Assembly (NCBI GenBank): GCA_944323845.1
Contig: CALUUA010000001.1
Span: forward strand, 310,001 to 374,000
Length of the DNA: 64,000 bases
Reading direction: 5' to 3'
Source: an uncultured Bacteroidales bacterium
GTDB taxonomy: Bacteria > Bacteroidota > Bacteroidia > Bacteroidales > UBA932
A program made the translations under genes and the position numbers. This document shows, in pieces, positions 11,501 through 20,170 of this stretch; within the stretch, counting starts at the first letter, position 1, and every line of letters begins with the position of its first letter. Below the pieces are notes generated by a model that made no database searches, was not told the DNA's origin, and was given only the letters and a program-made list of their open reading frames with translations.

Positions 11501-11691
11501 GCCACGCCTATCATGGGTTCCTGCTGCGAATCCCTGACAATGCCGTTTACAGTGATATCCCTGTCCTGACGGACAATCATATCGTCCGCCGCATCAGCCG
11601 CACCTGCCGGCAATGCCGACAGAAGTGCGACAACGATGATGGTGACCAGAAACGGCAGTCCAGAGAGCCGTTTCGCAAATATTCTTTTCAA
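8563..11691 (-). CDS. SusC/RagA family TonB-dependent outer-membrane transporter (PUL 1)
   Basis: A 1042-residue TonB-linked beta-barrel that imports oligosaccharides across the outer membrane together with the SusD encoded next. After the signal peptide comes a carboxypeptidase-regulatory-like domain (about residues 45-120, VNGIVRDSQQEPMIGVAVV), then the TonB-box-proximal NEVVVVAYGNQKK segment. The plug domain follows, with the SusC signature DPLVLVDGIERTLDDL and SAAIYG-like ASAVYGVRGANGVILV. The barrel ends in an aromatic-terminated strand (VSIGLDINF). It has no STN domain, unlike the SusC at 17074-20157, so it is unlikely to signal to FecR itself. The upstream gap to GH127 is 110 bases and holds a degenerate dispersed repeat. 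Confidence 0.95.
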   Translation of the reverse strand: MKRIFAKRLSGLPFLVTIIVVALLSALPAGAADAADDMIVRQDRDITVNGIVRDSQQEPMIGVAVVIKGTSEGTLTDENGQYFIEVPDGNAVLEFSCLGFETAEVKVGTQININVNLHEKSDNLNEVVVVAYGNQKKVSVVGSITSVNPEILQQGSTRAVSNNLAGQLAGVIAVQRSGEPGRDNSEFWIRGISSFQSTGRDPLVLVDGIERTLDDLSAAEIESFTVLKDAAASAVYGVRGANGVILVQTKRGQLGKPKVNFHVEQGFTSPVKLPQYINSSAYLSLMNELYLDAGNQNLLYTQAYIDNFRNGTDPELYPSVDWVDAISKNAANNTRGDITITGGSDILRYAFVASYYREGGIMESDPAMSWKGGIRLNKYNIRSNVDINVTKTTVVGISVGGYLQETNTIPVSVDEIWNEAFETPPFVHPTQYSGGRNVRVTNRINPWAEVTQTGYSKGSSSKIESLFSVEQDLKFITEGLKIKALFSFDRFANSWVDRTRTPTYYQPTTTRDTAGNLMLTVGTDGQEFLDTSPGTEWGNKAVYFEANLFYDRSFGKHSVAGMFLYNQRDYNDGSVVPYRRMGIAGRASYTYANRYIAEFNFGYNGSENFAKGHRFGFFPSVALGYVISEEPFMAGVKNIFSMLKLRGSWGLTGNDQLAGRRFAFLSTIDTDGYYNWGVDNDNSYSSRFEGEYGVEDLTWETVEKLNIGIDLGLFNQVNLQVDWFREQRRDIFMQRENIPTAAGFRYTPWENYGKVDNTGVELSLSWMRNFSKDFYVGFRGTFTYAHNTIIEQDEAPGVKGTNRQKTGRSVGELFGLDAIGLFTYDDFVTGPDGNLVLKDGIPEQAFSTNLRPGDIRYRDVNGDGVVNSMDEIAMGGTVNPEIVYGFGLTLRYKAIDFNVFFQGNGKTYRFLGGPDSSFLPGSTMGVTGNIFSNYNDRWTVDNQSQDVFYPRLTYGQNSNNSQNSTWWLRDMSMLRMKEIEVGWSLPERWISKARIEGVRLYLKGSNLLTFSKFNLWDPELDTSTGSKYPIMKAVSIGLDINF

Positions 11692-11727
11692 TTTTCAGTA
11701 AATTTTGTAGTATATGTGTTTATTAAC

Positions 11728-11765
11728 AGATCTCTCGAGATTGCTTCCGTCTTCTCTCGGGATGA
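11728..11765. repeat. Degenerate copy of an AGATC..CGGGATGA dispersed repeat
   Basis: The tract starts AGATCTCTCGAGATTGC and ends TCTCGGGATGA. It resembles the cleaner copy at 13809-13835, with an extra insertion between the halves. It lies in the only sizeable gap between the GH127 gene and the second SusC. No function is assigned. Confidence 0.45.
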
Positions 11766-11801
11766 AAACGGTGCTCGCCTGCATTGTCCCGGGAAAAGTC
11801 G

Positions 11802-13769
11802 TCAGAGCTGAGGGAATACGGTGACACGGAGTTCGGTGCTCCCGTACGGCACGAGGTCTATGTATTCCGTTTCGCTGTCCTCAAGCGGAGTCACCTTGTC
11901 CGGCTCTGGAAGGACAGGCGTGAAGCCGCCTTCTTCCATCTCCCACGCTATCCTGCGAACCGGCACCCTGATTTTAAGGTTCACGCTTTCGTCATCGAAA
12001 GGATAGCCCTCAAGCGGGGTTTCGATCACTTCCGGAGAGAAATCCCCTGAGGTGCAAAGCGCGTAGTTCCACGGACCGGCCGGCGTGATGCTCCAGCATT
12101 TGAACCTGTCGTCTCCAGGGACCTTTCCGTTCATGTTAGAATACACCTTGTCATCCTCCCTCATGGTCTGAGGCACGGCATACGAATACACGAGCGGGCC
12201 TCTTTCCACATACACGCCTTGATTCTCCACCGTCTTCACTTCCGTCTTCATTCCGAAGCTCAGGGTGATGACATCTCCCGGGCGGAACTTCCTTTCGACC
12301 GATGCGAACGTCCCTTCAGGAAGACTCTTTCTGTACGGTTTTCCGTTTATTTCCATCGAAGCATCGTCGCACCATTCCGGAATCCTGAACATAAAGGAGA
12401 AACGTGCGGCCTTTTCAGGCTCGAAGACGAACCTTATTTCATTCCCGAAAGGATAGCAGGTATCTTCCGTGATACGGCAAGGTGTGCCATCCGGCAATGT
12501 CAGATTCACTGAAGACGGGCCGTAGAGCGCGGCCGCTACTTCGCCGTTTCTGCCGCGCATCCACATTCTCGACACATAGTTCGGCATGATGCGGTGCACG
12601 TTTCCGGCGCAGCATTCCGTCTGGTGAGTCGGACGGTATGCCATCCATGTACTGCCGTGGAAAAACTCGTTATGATTGGAGGTTCCCGTAGCTATGACCT
12701 GGTTTACCGAAGAAAAATACTGGAGAGAGCGGAAATCCTTGGTAACTGCGCCCGGAGCTGCGTTGAAAACTGCCTTTTCTATCCGGTCGGCCCATTCCGT
12801 CTCGCCTGTAGCCATAAGGAAATATCCCAAGGTCCAGGTCATGTCGGTTATGTCGCAGGTCTCGTGGCTGTTGATGACATTACTGTTGCCTACCAGAAAT
12901 TCCGCGCTGGCATTCACACCGTCTGGAAGCAGATGGTCTCTGTCCATGTTGACAATGACATTGCGGGCAAGGTCGAGGTACTTCTCGTCACCGGTATATC
13001 CGTAGAGCAGCACCGGAAGTTTCAGTTCTTCGTTGAAAGTCACGCCGTGCATGTTCGGGATAGTATCCGCTGCACATGCCTCAGGAGTCAGGTCGCTGAA
13101 TTTTCCTGCATTCCATGCCGTCACCGCCCTGTCTAAAAGTTCCTGATTCCCGGTTCTTGCGTATGTCCAGAGCATACCTTCTATACTGGTGATGTTCCTC
13201 CAGTCCTGAAGTTCGTCCATACTGAAGGTCAGATAGTGTCTGGCAAGTTTCTGCGGAATATCGCCGTCTCCATGCACGTCGCAGTAAGCCTGCACGGCCC
13301 TGAAAAAGACAGCCATAGGCCACATCGAAGCATACGAGAAGCTGTTGTGGGGCAGACGTCCGTTCTCGTCAGCATGGCTGAAAGTATATTCGATACCTTC
13401 CTCGGCCCTGTCGATCAGAACAGGGTCGTCGAGCAGGTAGCCGAGACGGATAAGGCCGTCAGTGTAGTAGGCTGTCTGTTCGTAACGCCACCAGTCATCT
13501 CCGTGCCCCTCCGTGTTCCGTGCGATGTCGCCGTTCCAGAGTTCGGAATCGTAGGGATAGGACATGGATTCCGGCACGCCCGTCATTCCGGTCTGCTGCC
13601 TGTGCAGGAACTCCTTTATCCAGCCTTCAGGATGGATGTTGTCTATAAGGCCATCACTGAAAACCGAAAATGGGGGCTGCTCCGCAGCAATGTCAGTGCC
13701 TTTTCCTGTGCAGGATGCCAGAAGGCAGACGCAAATGAATGCCGCAAGCGGCAAAAATATTTTTTTCAT
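11802..13769 (-). CDS. GH127/DUF1680-type glycoside hydrolase, lipoprotein
   Basis: A 655-residue protein with a signal peptide and lipobox (LLASCTG), then an (alpha/alpha) barrel and a C-terminal beta-sandwich. In GH127 beta-L-arabinofuranosidases a zinc site of Glu-x-Cys plus Cys-Cys supports a cysteine nucleophile. The equivalent residues are visible here as HETCDIT (about residue 304) and ECCAGNVHR (about residue 387), so the enzyme should be active. Members of this wider DUF1680 group also act on sugars other than beta-L-arabinofuranose, so the substrate is open, and it is an odd partner for hexosaminidases. It lies between the two SusC/D modules in the same orientation and is probably co-transcribed with the fimbrillin-like gene upstream. 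Confidence 0.88.
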   Translation of the reverse strand: MKKIFLPLAAFICVCLLASCTGKGTDIAAEQPPFSVFSDGLIDNIHPEGWIKEFLHRQQTGMTGVPESMSYPYDSELWNGDIARNTEGHGDDWWRYEQTAYYTDGLIRLGYLLDDPVLIDRAEEGIEYTFSHADENGRLPHNSFSYASMWPMAVFFRAVQAYCDVHGDGDIPQKLARHYLTFSMDELQDWRNITSIEGMLWTYARTGNQELLDRAVTAWNAGKFSDLTPEACAADTIPNMHGVTFNEELKLPVLLYGYTGDEKYLDLARNVIVNMDRDHLLPDGVNASAEFLVGNSNVINSHETCDITDMTWTLGYFLMATGETEWADRIEKAVFNAAPGAVTKDFRSLQYFSSVNQVIATGTSNHNEFFHGSTWMAYRPTHQTECCAGNVHRIMPNYVSRMWMRGRNGEVAAALYGPSSVNLTLPDGTPCRITEDTCYPFGNEIRFVFEPEKAARFSFMFRIPEWCDDASMEINGKPYRKSLPEGTFASVERKFRPGDVITLSFGMKTEVKTVENQGVYVERGPLVYSYAVPQTMREDDKVYSNMNGKVPGDDRFKCWSITPAGPWNYALCTSGDFSPEVIETPLEGYPFDDESVNLKIRVPVRRIAWEMEEGGFTPVLPEPDKVTPLEDSETEYIDLVPYGSTELRVTVFPQL

Positions 13770-13808
13770 TTATTTCTATCGTTGTTTCAGTATCATGTGT
13801 ATTTATGC

Positions 13809-13835
13809 AGATCCTTCGACTTGCTCGGGATGACA
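13809..13835. repeat. Short dispersed repeat of the TGTCATCCCGAG...GGATCT type
   Basis: Read on the minus strand this intergenic tract is TGTCATCCCGAGCAAG followed by TCGAAGGATCT. It resembles a short repeat common in intergenic DNA of many bacteria. It lies between the fimbrillin-like gene and GH127. The name and wider occurrence are from general knowledge, not a search. Confidence 0.5.
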
Positions 13836-13843
13836 AAAAAGGT

Positions 13844-15412
13844 TCAGTCGATCTTTTCGGCTGACATTACTGCGGTCTTCGCATCGTGGTCGACGGTGAA
13901 GGTGAGGCGGTAGTAGCCTGGGTAAGCTGCATTCCAATTAACCGTAGGAACATTATTGTCCATAGCTGTTGATATATATTCTTCAGAGCCTTCTCCGGCC
14001 GTAATCGTGTAATATATCCAGTCTGCAGAATCATCGAATCCGATCAGTTGGAACTGGGAAATATATTCATCATTTTTCCAAGCATTGGTATCGCTGAAAT
14101 AAATTGCAGAACTGTACTGGCCATCAATGTTTTTAAATATCCACGGAGTCGAGACGACATATTTGTTGCCTCTGTCCATTTGCCAGCCAATGCCGTCGAG
14201 CGCAGTTGTCCATTTTGGAGCCTGTGTCAATCCGTATCCGTTCATGTACAATACTTTCGACTTATCATATCCGTCATTGGCCATCCAGATATACCCCATT
14301 GTGGATGAATAGAATACATCAAGTGACTGTGTTTCTCCAATATAAGTCACGATACCTGACTCATTGTCATATTCCAGAAAGTCCCGGTTATAAATATCTT
14401 CTATATCATAAATTCCTGAGAATTGAATTTCTTGTCCATGTACAAGATCATCAAACCAAACGCCGTGATTTGTTCCTGAATTATCCCAACACGATGCCAT
14501 TATGTTATCTTTAATATCCTTGAGTTCTACACCGTTCATCATTGGTCTCTCATCCACATCCACCGAGGTGTTGTAAACGCCGCCCTGTCTGAAATCCAGT
14601 TCTTCGTTTGCAGTCTTGTTGAAGGAAAGCACGGAATTCGCCCTCGTTTTCACTGTCACGATGATATTGTTTCCGGCAGGAACCTTGAATTCCGGCACGA
14701 TGACATAGAATACTCCGTTTCGGCCGGCGTCGATAGTACCGTTCTCTACATTCAGCACAGCCGTACCGGAATTTTCCGTACCGTCAGCCACAAGCCTGCC
14801 CTGAGCAAAGTCCACCTTGAAATTTCCGCCGAGCACCGTTCCCTCCACATCAGTGGAAATCTCTATTCCGGAAATATCGATGGTCCTGCCGCTGGTATTG
14901 GTCACGTTAACCGTTATGACGGATGTCAGATGCGAAAGAGTGACATTCGGAGACTCCATTCCTTCAGCCGTAGTCTTTCCCGCCAGGAAACCTTTCACAT
15001 GCGAAGCATCCGATACGCTCTTCTGCACGCCGCAGTCTCCGTACGGCAGACTGACGGATTCAAGAGTCACTCCGTTCTCATCCAAGGATGTAAATCCTTC
15101 ATAATAAGGATAGAACACATTGTAATCGTATTCGATGCTTTCCTGCGGGGTGAAGTCGGAAGTGGTGAACACGTCGCCTTCTCCGGCAGCCTTTGTGAAT
15201 TTCACATTCCTGCCGTCCACAAGTACGGTCAGCTGATCAGTCGCTTCCCATTCCACACCGAAAGGAGGTGTGTACACGGTTTTAGTTCCTATACCTGCCG
15301 TAAGGCTGAATCCGCCGGCTTCGGTGTTGTCCTTGGTGAAAGGTTCTTCTGTCTGAGTACATGCTGCAAACAAAAACGCAGCTCCGAACAAAGTGTAAAT
15401 TATCTTTTTCAT
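13844..15412 (-). CDS. Fimbrillin-like lipoprotein fused to the PUL-type C-terminal module
   Basis: A 522-residue surface lipoprotein (signal ending LFAAC). The N-terminal about 290 residues look like the fimbrillin/Mfa-type beta-sandwich family: TKTVYTPPFGVEWEATDQL early, then the ITVNVTN..ISGIEIS strand pattern. The C-terminal part carries IYNRDFLEYDNESGIVTY, DVFYSSTMGYIWM and PGYYRLTFTVD. It aligns by eye with the C-terminal half of the lipoprotein at 5122-6558, though the N-terminal halves differ. It follows the SusC/D pair at 15600-20157, so a SusE/F-like surface binding role is inferred; an adhesin role is possible. A 43-residue peptide gene precedes it by 18 bases. Confidence 0.7.
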   Translation of the reverse strand: MKKIIYTLFGAAFLFAACTQTEEPFTKDNTEAGGFSLTAGIGTKTVYTPPFGVEWEATDQLTVLVDGRNVKFTKAAGEGDVFTTSDFTPQESIEYDYNVFYPYYEGFTSLDENGVTLESVSLPYGDCGVQKSVSDASHVKGFLAGKTTAEGMESPNVTLSHLTSVITVNVTNTSGRTIDISGIEISTDVEGTVLGGNFKVDFAQGRLVADGTENSGTAVLNVENGTIDAGRNGVFYVIVPEFKVPAGNNIIVTVKTRANSVLSFNKTANEELDFRQGGVYNTSVDVDERPMMNGVELKDIKDNIMASCWDNSGTNHGVWFDDLVHGQEIQFSGIYDIEDIYNRDFLEYDNESGIVTYIGETQSLDVFYSSTMGYIWMANDGYDKSKVLYMNGYGLTQAPKWTTALDGIGWQMDRGNKYVVSTPWIFKNIDGQYSSAIYFSDTNAWKNDEYISQFQLIGFDDSADWIYYTITAGEGSEEYISTAMDNNVPTVNWNAAYPGYYRLTFTVDHDAKTAVMSAEKID

Positions 15413-15430
15413 AATGTCAGTCTTTTAAGT

Positions 15431-15562
15431 TTAAAATTCAAAACTGCGGTCCGGATCATAATCCGGTGCTTCGATTCCCGAAATCGCAAAACCGTTTTCC
15501 ATGATGGTCTCGAATCCGACAATTTCCGGAGATTCGTACACCAGTTTTTCATTCTGTTTCAT
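15431..15562 (-). CDS. Small 43-residue protein of unknown function between SusD and a fimbrillin-like gene
   Basis: The peptide starts MKQNEKLVYESPEIVGFE and continues through IMENGFAISGIEAP to an acidic, aromatic end DPDRSFEF. An AAGG sequence lies about 5 bases before the ATG. A longer frame to 15631 would overlap the SusD gene and has no better start. It has no signal peptide and no cysteine. Peptides with a Y-x-x-P-x-(I/V) start, a GFA-(A/I)-S middle and an acidic tail are familiar beside fimbrillin-type and PUL lipoproteins in Bacteroidales, and their role is unknown. Its place, 37 bases after SusD and 18 before a lipoprotein, means it is co-transcribed with the PUL. Confidence 0.65.
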   Translation of the reverse strand: MKQNEKLVYESPEIVGFETIMENGFAISGIEAPDYDPDRSFEF

Positions 15563-15599
15563 AATACCTTGATTTTTAGTGTCATTATATAAAATTGTA

Positions 15600-17069
15600 T
15601 CAATATCCTTCATTCTGGACCAGATTTTCATTTATGTCTATCTGGTTCTGCGGTATCGGCATCAGCCTGTGAAGGCCGGACGCATCAGCGACTATCGGAT
15701 TACCGTATTTGTCGGTCGCCTCGCCCATCACTTCCTCCATTCTGTCGTTGCGGATCAGGTCGAACCATCTGTGCCCCTCCATATACAACTCGAGCTGTCT
15801 CTCGTTTTCCACTGCCAGACGTGCCAGGGCAGCATCCATATTTTCATCGACAGGTGCCGCACCTGCCCTGCTCCGGATGTCGTTGACAATGGCGATGGCT
15901 TCCTTCGGCCTGCCGAGCTCCACCAAAGCCTCGGCTTTCAGCAGAAGAATGTCGGCAAGTCTGAGCAGAATGATATTGGACATCCTCGACCTGATTTTGT
16001 ACGACAAGGGATAGTTGTCGGCAGGATAGTAGATGCTGTACGGTACTTCTGTCCAGAAAACCGATGAAGCATAGCGGCTGTCCGACTGCTTGTCGAATCT
16101 TGCCAGCAAATCGTGGGACGGAGTGCAATACCTTCTCCATGAAACCGAGACTTCTCCGTCCTTGTCCGTGAGCAGAAGCCTGTAAGCCCAGTTTTCCATA
16201 GACCCTTTGCCGAAGGAGATCTCGAAGATGCTCTCGGTCGAAAACTCCCCGTCAGGCTGCCAAAGAAGATCAAAATCCCCGACTAACGAATAACCTTCAT
16301 CCATGACCTTGTCGCAATCCGAAACTACAGCGGCGTAGTCCCTTCCGGATTTCTCGCCCATAGTGGCCGAAACCTTGGCCCTGAGACCGTATGCCGCCCC
16401 TTTGGTAGCATGGAAACAACCGGAACCGCTGCCCGGAAGGGACTCGATGATGCTGTCGTCGAGGTCATCGAGAATCATGGCATAGATGTCTTCAGCCGGG
16501 GTTCTCTCCGGATAGACAGCCGGATACCATACGTCCTTGTCGGAGTCTGTCAGCGAGGTGACAATGCCTGTAGTCACGGGAGCATCGCCCCAAAGTCTGA
16601 CTATGTCGAAGTATGCCCAGGCTCTGATGAATTTCGCTTCAGCCACAATCCTGTTCCTCTGTGCTCGCGTTTCCTTTTCATCCTCCATAAGTTCTGCCCG
16701 GGCAATCACGGACGAGGCTGTTCCGGCCAGCTCGTAATACTGTTTCCAGGAAAGGGCTATGACACTGTTCGTCGGAGAAACCGAGAGCTTGTCGAACTGC
16801 TCTTCGTTGACTCCGTCCCCTCCCACATAGCAGTTGTCCGTCATCACGTCTCCTATCAGGAAAATGTTGAACTGATACAGATCAGTCATGAATCTGGAAT
16901 AGGCCCCGTTCAGGGCTGATTGGGCTTCGCCGATATCCTTGAATCCGGTTACCTCGCCGCCTGCCGGAGCCGTGAAATCCGACAGGGGAGACTCGTCAAG
17001 AAAGTCGCCGCATGACAGAAAGGCTGTCTGCAACAGCACTGCCGATATGATTCTTGCTATCCTGTCCAT
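15600..17069 (-). CDS. SusD/RagB family nutrient-binding lipoprotein (PUL 2)
   Basis: A 489-residue surface lipoprotein, the binding partner of the SusC encoded 4 bases upstream. The signal peptide ends in a lipobox (AFLSCGDFLDESP). SusD features follow: an N-terminal DIGEAQSALNGAYSRF helix, VAEAKFIRAWAYFDIVRLWGDAP, and the C-terminal LADILLLKAEALVELGR, IRSRAGAAP and LYMEGHRWFDLIRNDR. Length is at the short end for the family. The usual VLNQN/LxQN-type ending is present as LVQNEGY, so the protein looks complete. The ligand is not predictable from sequence. Confidence 0.94.
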   Translation of the reverse strand: MDRIARIISAVLLQTAFLSCGDFLDESPLSDFTAPAGGEVTGFKDIGEAQSALNGAYSRFMTDLYQFNIFLIGDVMTDNCYVGGDGVNEEQFDKLSVSPTNSVIALSWKQYYELAGTASSVIARAELMEDEKETRAQRNRIVAEAKFIRAWAYFDIVRLWGDAPVTTGIVTSLTDSDKDVWYPAVYPERTPAEDIYAMILDDLDDSIIESLPGSGSGCFHATKGAAYGLRAKVSATMGEKSGRDYAAVVSDCDKVMDEGYSLVGDFDLLWQPDGEFSTESIFEISFGKGSMENWAYRLLLTDKDGEVSVSWRRYCTPSHDLLARFDKQSDSRYASSVFWTEVPYSIYYPADNYPLSYKIRSRMSNIILLRLADILLLKAEALVELGRPKEAIAIVNDIRSRAGAAPVDENMDAALARLAVENERQLELYMEGHRWFDLIRNDRMEEVMGEATDKYGNPIVADASGLHRLMPIPQNQIDINENLVQNEGY

Positions 17070-17073
17070 ACTC

Positions 17074-20000
17074 TCAAAAATCCAGATTTACGCCGAACAC
17101 CACAGCCTGCGATTGAGGATAGGTGCCGTAGTCTATTCCCTGGGCGATGCTGCTCGCCCCGTATGCATTGACCTCAGGGTCATAACCCGAGTACCCCGTG
17201 AATGTCAGGATGTTCTGGGCCGTCACGTAAATTTCAAGTCTGGAAAGTATTTTCCCGAGCATCTTTTCCGGAAAGGAATATGACAAGGTAAGGTTTTTCA
17301 CCCTCAGATAGCTGCCGTCTTCAATGAAGCGCGACGAATTGCGGATATTGTCCACGTTTCCGGACCTCGGGATGTCGGTAATGTCGCCAGGTTTGCGCCA
17401 GCGTCTGAGGACGGCCGTGGACTGGTTGCGGAAATCAATCATCCCTTCGGTCTCTATTCTCGAAGCATTGAATATCTCGTTCCCCACACTTCCCTGCAGC
17501 AGGATTGAAAGGGAAAATCCTTTGTAGCTGAAATTATTCGTCATTCCGAATGTAAAGTCCGGCTGGGCGCAGCCTATGACCGTCCTGTCTTCCGGACCGA
17601 TGGAGCCGTTGCCGGAGATGTCTCTGTACACTATGTCGCCAGTCGCGGGATCCACGCCTTCCGACACGTAGCCGAAGAATGAACCGAGAGGCAGCCCCTC
17701 GCGAAGAATCACCATCGGCTCCCGCATGAAATAGGATTCGCAGGTGTAATATTCCTGACCGAAAGGCAGCTTTATGATCTTATTGTCATTGAATGAGACA
17801 TTCAAATCGGTAGTCCACCTGAACTTTCTGTCGAAGTTGATTGAGGAGACGGAGAATTCGATTCCGTTGTTCACCATTTCCCCTCCGTTGGATGTGGTCC
17901 CTCCGGGGTAGTTGATATTGTCCGGAAGGACGATGTTCACTAACATGTCGGTCGTCCTCTTATGGTATGCATCAATGCAGAAGACGAGCCGGGACTTGAA
18001 CAAGGAAATGTCCGCACCTATATTGAACTGGGAAATCTTTTCCCAGATCAGGTCGGGATTCCCGAGAATGTAAGGGTAGAGACCCAGTCCGGGATAGCTC
18101 TGGTCTTCGTCAGGGGATACATGAGCTGTCCGGTAGTGTGTCAGATAGGAGTAGTTTCCGATTCCGGACTGGTTGCCTGTCATACCCCAGCCCACTCTCA
18201 GTTTCAGATCGTTCATGAGATCCGAAGCCGCGGACATCCATTTTTCGGATGAGATTCTCCATGCGGCGGAAACCGACGGAAAGAAGCCCCACCTGCCGCC
18301 GTCGGAAAACTTAGACGAACCGTCGGCCCGGAAATTGACCGTCAGAAGGTATCTGTTGTCGTAGCCATAGGTGATGCGGGAAAAGAAAGATGCTATGCTC
18401 CAGACAGTGGCCGCTGACCATATCGCATTCTCGTCGAACTGGTTGGCAGCCGATATGGAATGAATCTCCCCATACCCGCCGGCAAGGTCATATCCGGATA
18501 TGTTGTTTCCGTTCCAGCTGGCTCTCTGGACAGCGGAACCTGCAAGTGCGGAAAACGAATGTACCCCCCACAAGGTTTTGTCGAACGAGATGACATTTTC
18601 GAAAAGCCACTCGAAATTCCGGGAGTTGCTTTCAGACACCATGCCGTTCACTGCCCTGCCGTCGGACGTGGAGACAGGATCGAGATAATAATCGTGCCTC
18701 AGGTTGGCAAGGTCCACTGAAAACGTGCTCTTCAGCTTGAAATTCTTCAGAAAACTGAAAATGAGGGACGCCGCTCCCGTGATACGGTCAGAATAGCCGA
18801 GCATGTCCGCAGCGTTCGCCGCCATCGGGTTGAGGATTCTTGCCCCGTAGGCATCCTCGTCGTACCTGTCCGGGTACTCGGAATCCCAGATCTGCATGAA
18901 AGGCGGTGTGTTCACGGCAGCAAGTATGGAACCTGATCTGAGTGAGCTGCGGCTGTCATATACGGAACTTTCGTAATTGTGGGTATAGGAAAAACCGAGA
19001 TTCACCGATATCCATGGGAAAATCTCGCTGTCGAGATTCGCCCTGAATCCGCTTCTCCTGAAATTAGCCTTGCGGATGATGCCGTCTTCTCCAGTATGTG
19101 TTATGGAAGCATAATATCTGAGCCTGTCGTTCCCGTTCGAAAACGAAAGCTGATAATTCTGGTTAAGGCCTGTCCCGAACAGCACGTCGTTCCAGTCTGT
19201 GTAGCGGGTTTCGGTTTCGGGAATATTCGGAACGGTGGAGGTAATTTCCGAAAGTTCGTTCATAAGCTCCTTGTACTGCTCCGTATCGAGGGCTTCTATG
19301 GTTTTTCCGAGCATTGAAACTCCGGCGTATGCCTTGAATTTAAGGGAGGGCCCGCCGGATTTTCCGCTCAAGGTATTGATGATGACCACTCCGTTTGCCG
19401 CACGGGCTCCGTAGATGGCTGCCGATGAAGCATCCTTGAGTATCTGGACAGATGCTATGTCGTTCGGCGAGAGATTCGAAATGTCATCCGTCGGAATCCC
19501 GTCGACCACATACAGCGGTTCGTTGCTTGCGTTGACAGATGTCGCACCCCTGACTCTCACCGAAAGCGGCGTTCCGGGCATTCCCGAAGGCTGGAGTACC
19601 TGCACTCCGGAAGCCTTTCCGTAGAGAAGCGAAGCCACGGACACAGCCGGTCTCGTATCCGCGTCATCTACAGGGACTATGGAGACGGATGTGGATATGT
19701 CTTTCCTTTTGACAGAGCCATAGCCGATGACGACCGATTCTTCAAGTATCTCGACTTTTCCGCTGTCCTCCCGGGAGAGGGATGCCTCCTCTTCAGAAAT
19801 GGCTTCCCCGCTTTGCGGAAAGAGAATAATCTGGCTGCCGATAATTTCGTACTCCAGTCCGCTGCCTTCCATAAGTCTGTCCATCACCTTCCGCAGCTGG
19901 ATGCGACCGGACCTGAATGTGACAGTCCTGCGCATATCCACTGTTCCCTCATTGTAGGCAAAGGTATAGCCGGTCTGGCGCTCGATTTCGTCCATTGCCT

Positions 20001-20157
20001 GCGCTAGGCTTACCTGACGGTCGGGGAAAACGATATTCTGTGAAAAAGACAGAAGAGGGAAAGCGAGGAACAGCACCGCAGCCGCAAGACTTCTTGCCGC
20101 CACGACATACCGTTCTCCGAGAGTTTCCGACAGTCTTATGTTTTTCCCGCTTCGCAT
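17074..20157 (-). CDS. SusC/RagA TonB-dependent transporter with N-terminal STN signalling domain (PUL 2)
   Basis: A 1027-residue outer-membrane transporter. After the signal sequence comes an STN domain (about residues 40-115, SLAQAMDEIERQTGYTFAYN to LEYEIIGSQIILFP). In FecA-type receptors this domain contacts a FecR anti-sigma factor in the periplasm. The neighbouring FecR (13 bases upstream) and ECF sigma genes fit that circuit: ligand import by this SusC would release sigma. The plug starts with ESVVIGYGSVKRKDIS and NEPLYVVDGIPTDDI; the barrel ends AVVFGVNLDF. The carboxypeptidase-like domain that usually lies between STN and plug is missing: only about 20 acidic linker residues separate them. 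Confidence 0.94.
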   Translation of the reverse strand: MRSGKNIRLSETLGERYVVAARSLAAAVLFLAFPLLSFSQNIVFPDRQVSLAQAMDEIERQTGYTFAYNEGTVDMRRTVTFRSGRIQLRKVMDRLMEGSGLEYEIIGSQIILFPQSGEAISEEEASLSREDSGKVEILEESVVIGYGSVKRKDISTSVSIVPVDDADTRPAVSVASLLYGKASGVQVLQPSGMPGTPLSVRVRGATSVNASNEPLYVVDGIPTDDISNLSPNDIASVQILKDASSAAIYGARAANGVVIINTLSGKSGGPSLKFKAYAGVSMLGKTIEALDTEQYKELMNELSEITSTVPNIPETETRYTDWNDVLFGTGLNQNYQLSFSNGNDRLRYYASITHTGEDGIIRKANFRRSGFRANLDSEIFPWISVNLGFSYTHNYESSVYDSRSSLRSGSILAAVNTPPFMQIWDSEYPDRYDEDAYGARILNPMAANAADMLGYSDRITGAASLIFSFLKNFKLKSTFSVDLANLRHDYYLDPVSTSDGRAVNGMVSESNSRNFEWLFENVISFDKTLWGVHSFSALAGSAVQRASWNGNNISGYDLAGGYGEIHSISAANQFDENAIWSAATVWSIASFFSRITYGYDNRYLLTVNFRADGSSKFSDGGRWGFFPSVSAAWRISSEKWMSAASDLMNDLKLRVGWGMTGNQSGIGNYSYLTHYRTAHVSPDEDQSYPGLGLYPYILGNPDLIWEKISQFNIGADISLFKSRLVFCIDAYHKRTTDMLVNIVLPDNINYPGGTTSNGGEMVNNGIEFSVSSINFDRKFRWTTDLNVSFNDNKIIKLPFGQEYYTCESYFMREPMVILREGLPLGSFFGYVSEGVDPATGDIVYRDISGNGSIGPEDRTVIGCAQPDFTFGMTNNFSYKGFSLSILLQGSVGNEIFNASRIETEGMIDFRNQSTAVLRRWRKPGDITDIPRSGNVDNIRNSSRFIEDGSYLRVKNLTLSYSFPEKMLGKILSRLEIYVTAQNILTFTGYSGYDPEVNAYGASSIAQGIDYGTYPQSQAVVFGVNLDF

Positions 20158-20170
20158 CGTCGTTTCAAGT

